The notes under the pieces: model-generated
The model's input: the letters and a program-made list of their open reading frames with translations, nothing else
What the model was told of the DNA's origin: nothing
Databases searched by the model: none
In this document: piece after piece, positions 8,410 through 17,600 of the stretch
Layout: every line of letters begins with the position of its first letter
Position numbering within the stretch: position 1 is the stretch's first letter
Translations under genes and position numbers: made by a program
Assembly: GCF_009935845.1 (NCBI RefSeq)
Contig: NZ_QWEK01000018.1
Location: 1 to 64,000 of the forward strand
Source of the DNA: Pseudoflavonifractor sp. 524-17
GTDB lineage: Bacteria; Bacillota; Clostridia; Oscillospirales; Oscillospiraceae
Direction: 5' to 3'
Length of the DNA: 64,000 nt

Positions 8410-10466
8410 TTCTTTCTCCTCCCCCGGTTCTGCCTGGGCGGATGGCTGGAACGGCGGCCCGGCTTTTTCCCCACTCGCCGCTCTGCCAGCTTGGGCCGCT
8501 TTTCTGCCGGCGGCGCGGCAATCGGGACGCCCCCAGGCAGCTGGAAGTCCACCCGGCCGCTCCCTGGCTCAGCGGAGCAGCACACCACCTCCACAGGGGT
8601 GCCCAGGGTATAGCACACGCCGGACTGACTTCCGGTAAGGGTCATCCGCTCCTCGTCAAATTGATAGCCGCCGCCGGGCAGGGCCCCCACCGGCAGGAAG
8701 CCCTCCACCCCCTCATCGGTCAGCACAAACAGCCCCAGCCGCGCCACGCCGGACACCACTGCGGAGAAGGTCTCTCCAATCCGCCCGGCCATATACGCCG
8801 CCAGATAGCATTTTTCAATTTCCCGCTCTGCGGTCTGGGCGGCCAGCTCCCGCTCGGAGGACTGCCGCGCCGCCTTTGCCGCGGCGCCGGACAGCCTCCG
8901 CGCCGCCTTTCCCTCTGCCCCCTCCTCCAGCAGCGCCGTCAGACAGCGGTGGATCATCAGATCCGGGTAGCGCCGGATGGGGGAGGTAAAGTGACAGTAA
9001 TACCTGGCCGCCAGGCCGAAATGCCCCACATTCTGCGGCTCATACCGCGCCTTCATCATTGCGCGCAGCACCGCGGTGTGGACCAAAAATTCTTCTGGCC
9101 GTCCGGCAGCCTGGTCGAGAATTTTTTGCAGAGAGAAGTTGTCCGGCTCCCGGAAGCCGTATCCCAGGGGGGACAGCAGCGTCCGCAGGGCCTGCGCCTT
9201 CTCCTCCCCGGGCTTTTCGTGGATGCGGTACACCGCCGGGGCCCGCAAATTGGCCAGATGCTCCGCTACGCACTCGTTTGCCGCCAGCATAAAGGACTCA
9301 ATGATCCCCTCGCTCTCTCCCGGCGCGCGCATCCGCACCTCCACCGGCTGACCCGTCTGGCCGCACAAGATCTCCCGCTCCCGGCTCTCCAGCGCCAGGC
9401 TGCCCCGAAGGCGGCGCCTGCGCTCCAGCACCTTGGCCAGCCTGCTCATCTCCCGGAGCATGGGCACAATAGGGGCGTACCGCCGGGCCAGATCTCCGTC
9501 CTCTCCCTTCAGCAGGGCGTTGCAGTCTCTATAGGTCATCCGCTCTGCCGTGCGTATCACCGACTTTTGAATGGTGTACTCCGCCACGGAGCCATCCGGG
9601 TTCATGGTCATGATACACGACAGGGTGAGCCGGTCCACCTGGGGATTAAGAGAACAGATCCCGTTGGACAGCTCTACCGGCAGCATAGGGACCACCTCCC
9701 CTGGGAAGTAGACCGACGTGCCCCGGCTCCACGCCTCCTCATCCAGGGCGGAGCCCATGGGGACATAGTGGCTCACATCCGCAATGTGTACCCCCAGCAC
9801 CGTACGCCCCTGGGCATCGGTCTCCACAGAAACCGCGTCGTCCAGATCCTTGGCGCTGGCGCCGTCAATGGTAATAATGCACTTCTCCCGCAGGTCCAGC
9901 CGGCCGGTCAGATCGGCGGCGCATACCGCCTGAGGGGCGCGCCGGGCCTGCTCCTCCGCCGCCTTGGGAAAGTCCCGCTCAATCTTCTGGCCGTACAGGA
10001 TGGCCTCCACCGCCGCATCCAGAGAGCCGTCCCGGCCGAACACCTCAGCCAGGGCGCCCATGGGCGGCTGCTTGGCGGTGCCGTAGCTGGCCACGCTCAC
10101 CGCCGCCTTATCCCCGGCCCGGGCGCCGGCAGTCTTCCCCGTCACCAAAATGGGCTGGCGGAGCTTCTCTCCCTCCGGCACCAGCCAGACCTCTCTGCCC
10201 TGCCGGCGCAGCACGCCGATCACCGTTCGGTTCTTCCGCACCAGGATCGCCGTCACCCGGGCGGTGCGCCGCTCCCCGCCGTTGGTCGGGTCACCAACCG
10301 GCTCAATGGCCACCGTGTCCCCGTCCCAGGCCCCGTTCTCCTGCCGCGGGGGAATAAAGTAGTCCCCCAGCAGGTCTCCGGCCGTCTCCGGCGTCACAAA
10401 GCCAAAGCTCCGCCCCGCCGCCTGATAGACGCCGGTGGTTTTTTCCGTCTTATTCTTCCTGCTCAT
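8406..10466 (-). CDS. rnr: Ribonuclease R (RNase II family exoribonuclease)
   Basis: 686 residues from the ATG reading MSRKNKTEK, which overlaps the preceding gene's stop as ATGA; upstream in-frame codons are shadow of that gene. Order: N-terminal OB/cold-shock domains (about 10-170), the RNB catalytic domain with IDGASAKDLDDAV (metal-binding Asp cluster) and the late FTSPIRRYPDLMIHR signature, then an S1 domain (GETFSAVVSGVARLGLFV) and a Lys/Arg-rich tail. It degrades structured RNA 3' to 5' in the cytoplasm. It is somewhat shorter than the usual 700-800 residues. Translationally linked to the transferase gene before it and the NagZ-like gene after it. Confidence 0.93.
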   Translation of the reverse strand: MSRKNKTEKTTGVYQAAGRSFGFVTPETAGDLLGDYFIPPRQENGAWDGDTVAIEPVGDPTNGGERRTARVTAILVRKNRTVIGVLRRQGREVWLVPEGEKLRQPILVTGKTAGARAGDKAAVSVASYGTAKQPPMGALAEVFGRDGSLDAAVEAILYGQKIERDFPKAAEEQARRAPQAVCAADLTGRLDLREKCIITIDGASAKDLDDAVSVETDAQGRTVLGVHIADVSHYVPMGSALDEEAWSRGTSVYFPGEVVPMLPVELSNGICSLNPQVDRLTLSCIMTMNPDGSVAEYTIQKSVIRTAERMTYRDCNALLKGEDGDLARRYAPIVPMLREMSRLAKVLERRRRLRGSLALESREREILCGQTGQPVEVRMRAPGESEGIIESFMLAANECVAEHLANLRAPAVYRIHEKPGEEKAQALRTLLSPLGYGFREPDNFSLQKILDQAAGRPEEFLVHTAVLRAMMKARYEPQNVGHFGLAARYYCHFTSPIRRYPDLMIHRCLTALLEEGAEGKAARRLSGAAAKAARQSSERELAAQTAEREIEKCYLAAYMAGRIGETFSAVVSGVARLGLFVLTDEGVEGFLPVGALPGGGYQFDEERMTLTGSQSGVCYTLGTPVEVVCCSAEPGSGRVDFQLPGGVPIAAPPAEKRPKLAERRVGKKPGRRSSHPPRQNRGRRKK

Positions 10467-10909
10467 ACCGGCTCCTCCGATAACCACATCAACGTTCCGG
10501 GCTCCGCCTCGCCGCAACAGGCCGCCCGCCAGTCCGGGCCGCCGTAGGCCCGCAGCCACAGGCCCTGCCACCGGGCACACTCCCCCGGCGCCAGCAGCGG
10601 CGCCTCAATCCGCCGCGCCGCCCGGTCCAGCCCCTGCCCGGTATATTTACAGATGCTCTCCTTCAACGTCCAAAGGGTGTAAAAATCCTCCCACCGGCCA
10701 CCCTGGGCCTCATACCACCGAAACTCCCGGTCCGACATAATATACCGGGGCAGTGCGGGACGGCGGGGCCTGATTGCCTCAATATCCACCCCCAGAGGGG
10801 CGTCCCCCACGCCGCACAGGGCAAAGGGCCCGCTGTGGCTGAGGTTGAAGTGAAGCCTCTCCCCCGCCAGCACCGGCTTCCCCCCTGGCTGCCGGAGCGC
10901 CGGCGGCAC
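10463..10909 (-). CDS. 4'-phosphopantetheinyl transferase, Sfp type
   Basis: Family motifs are clear: LHFNLSHSGPFALC, GVDIEAIRPRR (metal-binding Asp and Glu) and WTLKESICKYTGQGL (catalytic Glu/Lys). The enzyme moves phosphopantetheine from CoA to carrier-protein Ser residues. The GTG start given is the first ordinary start codon, but coding character (EIYSLYGTRAEKSRPAAHKLL) continues upstream to about base 11000, as expected for the family N-terminus, without any in-frame ATG, GTG or TTG. An AAAGGGGG ribosome-like site precedes this region. The real start may be a rare codon (ATA at 10997-10999 or CTG at 10988-10990) or be lost by mutation. The stop overlaps the rnr ATG. Confidence 0.82.
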   Translation of the reverse strand: MPPALRQPGGKPVLAGERLHFNLSHSGPFALCGVGDAPLGVDIEAIRPRRPALPRYIMSDREFRWYEAQGGRWEDFYTLWTLKESICKYTGQGLDRAARRIEAPLLAPGECARWQGLWLRAYGGPDWRAACCGEAEPGTLMWLSEEPV

Positions 10910-11078
10910 ATAGCCGCACCGGGCCCGCAGTACCGCCCGCAGCAGCTTATGGGCTGCCGGCCGGCTTTTCTCCGCCCGGGTTCCATACAGGCTGTATATC
11001 TCTACACCCCCTTTGGGACTTTGGAAACTACCCTCATTTTACCCCATTTCCCTAAAAAATGCAACTGTTCCATAACAA

Positions 11079-11109
11079 ATGCCGGAGGCCTTTCCAGTGC
11101 CTCCGGCAT
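11079..11109 (-). terminator. Terminator after the YqeG-Nfo-PepP operon
   Basis: An 11-bp stem (ATGCCGGAGGC / GCCTCCGGCAT) with a 9-nt loop is followed by TTTGTT on the minus strand, six bases after the aminopeptidase stop codon. Confidence 0.75.
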
Positions 11110-11114
11110 CGCCG

Positions 11115-12179
11115 TTACAGTATAATCAGTTCCTTGGGGGCAAGGGTGATGTTCTCGCAGCCGTCCTCGCGGAGGATGAGCACATCCTCAATGCGCACGC
11201 CAAAACGGCCGGGGAGGTAAATCCCCGGCTCGGCGGAGATGGCCGCTCCCACAGGCATGGGCTCCTGGTTGCGGCTGTTGGCGTTGGGGGACTCATGGAT
11301 CTCAATGCCCACGCTGTGGCCGAAGCCGTGGCCGAAGTACGCCCCATATCCCGCGTCTTCAATCACCTTGGCCGCCGCGTTGTGGATGTCACAGCCCGGC
11401 ACGCCGGCCCGGGCCGCGGCAATGCCTGCCAGCTGGGCGTCCAGGACGGTCTGATAGACCCTGCGCATCTCCTCATCCGGCTCTCCCAGGGCCACGGTGC
11501 GGGTCATATCGGAGCAGTAATTGCCAAACTTGCAGCCAAAGTCCATGGTGATAAACTCCCCCCGCTCCACCTTTTTATCGCTGGGGATGCCGTGGGGCAG
11601 ACTGCCGTTGGGCCCGGAGACCACAATGGGGTCAAAGGACACCTTCTCCGCGCCGGCGCGGAGCATATCGTACACCAGCTTGGCGGCGATCTCCTTCTCC
11701 GTCATGCCGGGCTGAATGAACTTCAAAATTTCCACAAAGGCCCGCTCGGCGATCCGCTGGGCCTGGATGAGGGCCTCCCGCTCCTCCCCGTCCTTGCTGG
11801 CCCGGAGGGTATCCAACAGCTTCTGGGCGGGCGCCAGCTCACAGGGATACTCCTTTTCACAGGCCCGGTAGGCCGCCAGGGTCATATACCCCTCCTCAAA
11901 GCCCAGCTTCTGGATCTTCAGCTCCTCAATGGCCTGCCGGGTGAGCATACGCTGGGTCTGTTCCGCGGTGTTCTGGGTGATCTTCGCACCGGTGACCAGC
12001 TTATCCGCCGATTCAATGTAGCGGGAGTCGGTGAAATAGCGGCACTCCCCCCGGGTCACTATCACGGTGCCCTCGCCGTGGAAGCCCACGGCGTAAAACT
12101 CGCCGGGCTCACTGGTAATAAGCATAGCGTCCAGCTCAAACTCCTCCAGCTTGGCGGCAATCTGCTTCAGATGATTCAT
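11115..12179 (-). CDS. Xaa-Pro aminopeptidase family protein (M24 metallopeptidase)
   Basis: 354 residues, the usual length of short aminopeptidase P (YpdF/PepQ-like) enzymes. The N-terminal creatinase-like domain (about 1-125) begins with ITSEPGEFYAVGF. The C-terminal pita-bread domain has the dinuclear metal ligands: FITMDFGCKFGNYCSDMTRT (two Asp), GYGAYFGHGFGHSVG (His), ISAEPGIYLPG (Glu) and VRIEDVL (Glu). It removes the N-terminal residue from peptides with Pro in second position, in the cytoplasm. ATG overlaps the stop of the endonuclease-like gene (ATGA), the last member of a three-gene translationally coupled operon. Confidence 0.9.
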   Translation of the reverse strand: MNHLKQIAAKLEEFELDAMLITSEPGEFYAVGFHGEGTVIVTRGECRYFTDSRYIESADKLVTGAKITQNTAEQTQRMLTRQAIEELKIQKLGFEEGYMTLAAYRACEKEYPCELAPAQKLLDTLRASKDGEEREALIQAQRIAERAFVEILKFIQPGMTEKEIAAKLVYDMLRAGAEKVSFDPIVVSGPNGSLPHGIPSDKKVERGEFITMDFGCKFGNYCSDMTRTVALGEPDEEMRRVYQTVLDAQLAGIAAARAGVPGCDIHNAAAKVIEDAGYGAYFGHGFGHSVGIEIHESPNANSRNQEPMPVGAAISAEPGIYLPGRFGVRIEDVLILREDGCENITLAPKELIIL

Positions 12180-13051
12180 GTCAGTTTCTTCCTTTCCTCA
12201 CTGTTTTCTCGATACGCAGCATAGGCCCGCTTCATGGCCAGCGCGTCCTCCGCCTGGGTACCGGCGGACTCGCAGATGAAGGTGGGGCTCCATCCCCGGC
12301 GGGCCACCTCCTCCATCAGGGGCAGCGGATCGGGGCCGAACTCGCTCTGAGCAAAGGTCAGGTGCATTTTCTCCCCGCCCTTCTGAGTAAAGGCGATTTT
12401 GGAGAAGTGGCTGTGGAACCGGCTGGCCCGTTCCGCCCCCAGCACACCTTCAATCTTGTCCAGCATCGCCACGCAGGCCTCCCGGCCGTCCAGCGCCCCC
12501 AGGGTGCGGGCGTACAAGTGGCCGAAGTCCACGGTGGGCACCAGCCGCTCATCCAGGGTACACAGCGAGAGCACCTCGTCCAGATCCCCCAGCTGGTTGA
12601 TCTTCCCCATGGTCTCGGGACACAGGGCGATATGGCCGTACCCCGCCCCGTCGCAGGCCGCCAGCACCTCTCTCAGGGAGCGTTTCGCAATTTCCAAGGC
12701 CTCTCCCCGGGTGCGCTTCATCAGGGCGCCGGAGTGGATGACCACCCGTTCCGCCCCCATCCAGTCCGCCGCCTCACAGGCGGCGGTGATATAGCCGATG
12801 GTCTTCTCCAGGCTCTCCGGCTCCGGGTTGGCCAGATTGATAAAATAAGGGGCGTGGAGGGACAGTCCGATCCCCGCCGCCCGTGCCGCCTGTCCAATGC
12901 TCCGGGCGGTGTCCTCCTTGATGTTGACCCCCTTGCCGCACTGGTATTCGTACACGTCCAACCCCAGCTCCGCCAGCCAACCCGGGGCCTTGGCCGAGGA
13001 TTTATAAGGAAACGACTCACTGTTCCCCGCCGGGCCGAATTTCGCGCTCAT
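12176..13051 (-). CDS. Endonuclease IV-like TIM-barrel protein (AP endonuclease family 2)
   Basis: 291 residues, close to endonuclease IV (about 280-300). Typical strands and metal ligands are visible: LSLHAPYFINLA (His), RVVIHSGAL (His), CPETMGKINQLGDLDEV (Glu), VPTVDFGHLYAR (Asp, His), FHSHFSKIAF (His pair) and FICESAG (Glu). Nfo-type enzymes cut DNA at abasic sites with a trinuclear Zn centre. Some relatives are sugar-phosphate isomerases, but the spacing of ligands favours the nuclease. Start ATG overlaps the YqeG stop (ATGA), and its own stop overlaps the aminopeptidase start. The longer upstream frame is shadow. Confidence 0.85.
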   Translation of the reverse strand: MSAKFGPAGNSESFPYKSSAKAPGWLAELGLDVYEYQCGKGVNIKEDTARSIGQAARAAGIGLSLHAPYFINLANPEPESLEKTIGYITAACEAADWMGAERVVIHSGALMKRTRGEALEIAKRSLREVLAACDGAGYGHIALCPETMGKINQLGDLDEVLSLCTLDERLVPTVDFGHLYARTLGALDGREACVAMLDKIEGVLGAERASRFHSHFSKIAFTQKGGEKMHLTFAQSEFGPDPLPLMEEVARRGWSPTFICESAGTQAEDALAMKRAYAAYRENSEERKKLT

Positions 13052-13557
13052 CTCTTTTTCCCTCTTCTCTTTGCCAAAATGCGGAAGGGCCACTCCGCCC
13101 CGTACCGCAGGTACCGCCCCGGATTGCCGGCCAGCCGGATGGGCTCCACCAGTATGGTGCCCACCCCGGCGTTTTTCCCGCCCAGGATGTCGGTAAAAAT
13201 CTGATCCCCCACAATGGAGGTCTCTTTTGGGGCCGCCCCCATCCGCTCCATGGCCTGTCGGAAGGAGGCCGGCCTGGGCTTGCCGGCGTGGCCGATATAG
13301 GGCACCCCCAAAGCCCCGGCAAATCTCATGGCCCGCTCCGGCCGGCGGTTGTTGGAGAGGATGAACAGGCGCACCCCCGCCCGGGCCAGATCCGCCGTCC
13401 ACGTCCGCAGGGCCTCCTCCGGCTCCGCCTGCCCGTAGGGCGCCAGGGTATTGTCCAGATCCGCCAGCAGCAGCCGGATCCCCGCCGCCGCCAGCGCCTG
13501 GGGCTCAATGTCAAACACGCTGGAATATACCTGATCCGCCAACAGAGATGGGATCAC
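13048..13557 (-). CDS. YqeG-family HAD-superfamily phosphatase
   Basis: 169 residues from a GTG start (VIPSLLADQVYSSVFDI) preceded by GGAAAGGGGG; this is the normal length and N-terminus of the YqeG HAD-IIIA family. Motif I is LLLADLDNTLAPYG, with the nucleophile Asp and DxDxT form. Motif II is the Ser in FILSNN. Motif III/IV is KPRPASF and IVGDQIFTDILGGKNAG. The substrate is not known for most members; the family is related to mitochondrial phosphatidylglycerophosphate phosphatase GEP4. It is first in a coupled operon with endonuclease IV-like and aminopeptidase P genes. Confidence 0.85.
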   Translation of the reverse strand: MIPSLLADQVYSSVFDIEPQALAAAGIRLLLADLDNTLAPYGQAEPEEALRTWTADLARAGVRLFILSNNRRPERAMRFAGALGVPYIGHAGKPRPASFRQAMERMGAAPKETSIVGDQIFTDILGGKNAGVGTILVEPIRLAGNPGRYLRYGAEWPFRILAKRRGKKR

Positions 13558-13710
13558 AGGCCGCCCCCTTTCCGCAGGACTGTTTTTTTCCCGTCCCGCA
13601 TAGAGTACAGATACAGCCGCCGCGCAAGGACAACAGGTCTGACGGCAGCTCAGGAAACAATTTGACTGCGAGCGCCTTTTACCTAATAAAAGGCCCGCTG
13701 ACTGGAGATA

Positions 13711-13738
13711 TTGACAGATTTCAAGCAATGCCTATTAT
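13711..13738 (+). promoter_or_regulatory. Sigma-A promoter for the 277-residue protein gene
   Basis: TTGACA and TATTAT are separated by 16 bases, about 40 bases before the ATG of the plus-strand gene at 13779. Confidence 0.65.
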
Positions 13739-13778
13739 AGCATTCGCCTATTGTGGATGCAAGGGGGGTACCTGACAA

Positions 13779-14612
13779 ATGGTTACCAGCTGCAAACTAA
13801 TTCTTACCGCGCCGCCGGCGGACTGCCGGGCCGCCCAGGCCGCCGGCTTTCCCGTGGCTCATCTGGCCTACCGGGTGGGAGGCGGTCCCCATCTGTTCCG
13901 TTCCAAACTGCCGGTGGCCGCCCGGGGCGGCCTCATGGCCATGGACCACCAGGGCTTTGACGGCCGTGGGGAGCCCTCCGCCTTCTGCCAGGAGGTGCTG
14001 CGGGAGTGTTCCGCCAGGGGATTTTCCGGGGTCTGCTGTCTCTTTGAGGGCCGTCCCCTCCCTCTGCTCCAGCAGGTGGCGGCACAGCTGGGGGAGCTGC
14101 TCCAGCGCCGGGGCTGGCCCCTCTATGTCCCGGAGGCTTACGGCGCCAGCGCTCCCCATGCGTTGGTTCTCATCTCCTCCGCTCTCTCCGGCGGCTCCCT
14201 GCGCCAGCGCCTGACCGACGCCGCCCAGAAATTCGGTGCCGGCCGTCTCGCCCTGTATGTGGAGCGGGTGGCGGAGGACTTCTACCTCCCCTCCCCCACC
14301 GGCCGGGGCGCCCCCCTCAGCCGGACGGAGTTGGCTGAGCGGCTGGAGCAGCTCTCTCCCTCCGTCTATTTTTCCAAGGACCTGTGCGCCCGCTATTTTA
14401 CCTACATGGCAAAAGAAAACGGAGCCCACTTCGTCCTCTTTGACGATGCGGGCTCCATTGCGAAAAAGCTTCAGCTGGCCGGCAGTCTTGGCGTCGGCCA
14501 CGCCCTGCTCTCCTATTCGGAGGCAGACGATCTTCTGCCGGATCTGGCCAAGCTGCTGGCGCAGAAAAGTACGCCGGATTCCAACCCCCGCCCGGGCGCC
14601 AACGGCGTGTGA
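13779..14612 (+). CDS. Uncharacterised 277-residue protein
   Basis: No family is recognised with confidence. The protein is soluble, without signal peptide or membrane segments. Alternating hydrophobic strands and amphipathic helices (FSGVCCLFEG, HALVLISSALS, RLALYVERVAEDFYLP, HFVLFDDAG, then GVGHALLSYSEADDLLPDLAKLL) suggest a TIM-barrel-like fold. The late segment resembles the final strands of GH18-like or spore-germination-hydrolase barrels. The catalytic DxxDxE of GH18 is absent, so enzyme activity is not claimed. It is expressed alone from its own promoter; RBS AAGGGGGGT lies upstream of ATG. The 3' end is only 3 bases from the end of the convergent Sel1 gene. Confidence 0.75.
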   Translation: MVTSCKLILTAPPADCRAAQAAGFPVAHLAYRVGGGPHLFRSKLPVAARGGLMAMDHQGFDGRGEPSAFCQEVLRECSARGFSGVCCLFEGRPLPLLQQVAAQLGELLQRRGWPLYVPEAYGASAPHALVLISSALSGGSLRQRLTDAAQKFGAGRLALYVERVAEDFYLPSPTGRGAPLSRTELAERLEQLSPSVYFSKDLCARYFTYMAKENGAHFVLFDDAGSIAKKLQLAGSLGVGHALLSYSEADDLLPDLAKLLAQKSTPDSNPRPGANGV

Positions 14613-14615
14613 CGG

Positions 14616-17600
14616 CTATCCCTGCGCCCGCAGGCGCTGAAGCAGTCCCTCCAGCTGCTGGCGCAGCGCGGCGTCTTCCTCGTCTTCCAAATCGTCGCTG
14701 TCCAACGCCTCCTGGCACAGACGCAGGGCCCGGGCCGGATCCGCTTCCACTACCCTGCCCTCCGCATAGCACAGGGCCAGGCGGTACATTCCCTCGGCGT
14801 CCCCCTCCTGGGCGGCGCGCTGGAAGTACTCCACCGCCTTGGCCGGATTGGCCGGCACCTGGATGCCCCCCTCATAGAACCGTCCCAGGGCGCAGGAAGC
14901 GCTTATGTCCCCCAGGGTATCGGCCTTTTGGTAGTAGGACAGGGCTTTGGCCAGATCCACCGCCACGCCTTGGCCCCGCTCATAGCATTCGCCCAGGTTG
15001 TAGGTGGCGGTATCGTCCTCCTGATCCGCCGCCTTTTGATACAGCTCCAAGGCCTTAGCGTAGTCCTGCGGAACCCCCCGGCCCGCCCGGTAGAGCTCGG
15101 CCAGGTCGTTCATCCCCCGAAGGCTGCCTGCATCCGCCCCTTTCCGGTACCACTCGGCGGCCAGGGCGTAATCCTGCTCCACGCCCTTGCCCTTCTCATA
15201 GCACCAGGCCAGGTTGCACATGGCGAACGCCACCCCAGCAGCTGCGGCCTTCCGATACCACCGGGCCGCCTTTTCCCAGCTCTGGGGGACCCCCCGGCCC
15301 TTCTCGTACAGCCAGCCGATGGAACCCAGGGCCGGGTTATACCCCGCGTCCGCCGCCTTGCGGAACCAGGTCATGGCAGTGGCGTAGTTGCGATCCACGC
15401 CCTCCCCGTCGGAGTAGGCGTGGCCCAGGTTGTTCATGGCCACCCGGCTGCCGGCCTCCGCCGCCTTCCGGTACCACTGGGCCGACGCGGCGTAATCCTG
15501 CTTCACCCCGTACCCCTTGTCGTAGAGGTAGCCGATGTTGCACATACCGCTGGCGTCCCCCTGGTCCGCCGCCTTGCGGTACCACCGCATGGCGGCGGCG
15601 TAGTCCTGCCGCACGCCGTCCCCCCGGCGGTACAGGGTGCCGATGGCGTCCATGCAGCGGCTGCTGCCGGCCTCCGCCCCCCGGCGGTACCAGAGCAGCG
15701 CCTTGGCGTAGTCCTGAGGGGTTCCCTTGCCATTGGCGTGGCACCAGCCCAAATTGCCCATGGCCGTTGGGTTTCCGGCTTTGGCGCTGCGCTCGTACCA
15801 GCGCACCGCCTCTTCCCAGTCCTGCTGGACGCCCAAGCCCTTTTCGTAGAGCCAGCCCACGGAGCACATGGCGGCGGCGTGGCCCTTTTCCGCCGCCCGC
15901 TGGAACCAGGTCAGGGCGGCGGCGTAGTCCTGCTCCACCCCCTCACCGTCGGAGTAGCAGTGGCCCAGGTTGTTCATGGCCATCCGGTCCCCCCGCTGGG
16001 CGGACTGGCGGTAGAGCTCCGCCGCCTTGGCCTGGTCCTGCTCCACGCCCTCGCCGTTGTCGTACATCCAGCCCAGGCCCCGCAGGCACCGGGCGTCCCC
16101 GCCCTGATCCACGCCCTTCTGATACAGCTCCAGCGCTTTGGCGTAGTCCTGGGGCACGCCCTTGCCGTTTTCATAGCACCAGGCCAGGTTGCCCATGGCC
16201 CAGCAGTCTCCGGCCTCGGCCCCCTGCCGGTACCAGTGGGCGGCCTGCTCCCAGTCCTGCTCCACCCCCAGGCCCTTCTCATACAGCCAGCCGATGCAGC
16301 TCTTGGCGTCCGGGTGGCCCTGGTCCGCGGCCTTGCGGTACCACGCCATGGCGGCGGCGTAGTCCCGCTTGACGCCTTCGCCCAGCTCATAGGACCGGGC
16401 CAGATTGTACTGGGCCCGGGGCAGGCCCAGATCGGCGGCCTTCTGATACCACTCCGCCGCCTTCTTCTGGCTCCTGCGCACCCCGCCGCCCACGTCGTAG
16501 CACCAGCCCAGGTTGCACATGGCGTCCTGGTTCCCCAGCTCGGCGGCCCTCTGGTACCACACCGCCGCCCGCTTCAGATCCTTCTTGACGCCCTCGCCCC
16601 GCTCATAGCGCAGGCCGAGGCTGCACATGGCGTCCGCGTCTCCCTGCTCGGCGGCCTGACGGAACCAGTGGACCGCCTGGGCCTCGTCCCGCTCTACGCC
16701 CCGGCCCTTGCTGTACATCCAGCCCAGGTTGTACTGGCTCAGCCGTTCGCCCCGCTCGGCGGCCCAAAGGTACCAGCGCACTGCCTCTTGATCGTCCTGT
16801 TCCCGGCCCCAGCCCCGCTCGGCGGACAGGCCCAGATAGAACCCCGCCCGAGTCACGTTGAACTTTGCGGCTGTCTGGAAGTGCTCCACCGCCGCCGCCC
16901 GGTCCTCTGGGACCCCTTTTCCGTTCCACAGGCACAGGCCCAGCCAGTATGCCCCCTCCGGGTAGTCCGACTCCTCGGCCCGGCGGAACCAGCTGACCGC
17001 GGTCTCGCTGTCCTCTTCCACGCCGCAGTCGCCGTAGTAGTAGTTGATGCCCACATAGCACATGGCCCGGCCGTAGCCCCGCTGGGCGGCCCGGAGGTAC
17101 AGCGCCATAGCCTGGGCGGGATCCTTCTCCGTCCCCCGACCGTTCTCCAGACAGACGCCCAGATTGGTCATCGCCCGGGGGAAGTCCTGATCGGCGGCCC
17201 TGCGGTACCAGGCCACCGCCTGTTCCATGTCCTGCTCCACCCCTGCGCCGAACTCGTAGCACCAGGCCAGGTTGCACTGGGCGGGGGCGTCCCCGGCCTC
17301 GGCGGCGGCGCGGTAGAGCGCCGCCGCCCGCTCCTTGTCCTCTTCCACGCCCTCGCCGGTCTCATAACACAGGCCAAGCTCCCGCATGGCCCGTGGGTAG
17401 TTCTGCTCCGCCGCCTTGGCGTACCACTCCACCGCCTGCGCCGGATCCTGCTCCACACCGCTGCCCACGCTGTAGCAGAAGCCCAGATTGCACATAGCGG
17501 GAGCGTAACCCCGCTGGGCGGCTTCCCGGTAGAGCTCCACCGCCTGCTCCATGTCTTTTTCCACACCGTCGCCCCGCTCCAGGCAGACGCCCAGATTGGT

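Noticed and set aside
8442-10547. A 701-codon plus-strand open frame opposite rnr
   Set aside because: Pro/Arg/Gln-rich low-complexity translation opposite a clear RNase R; a compositional shadow.
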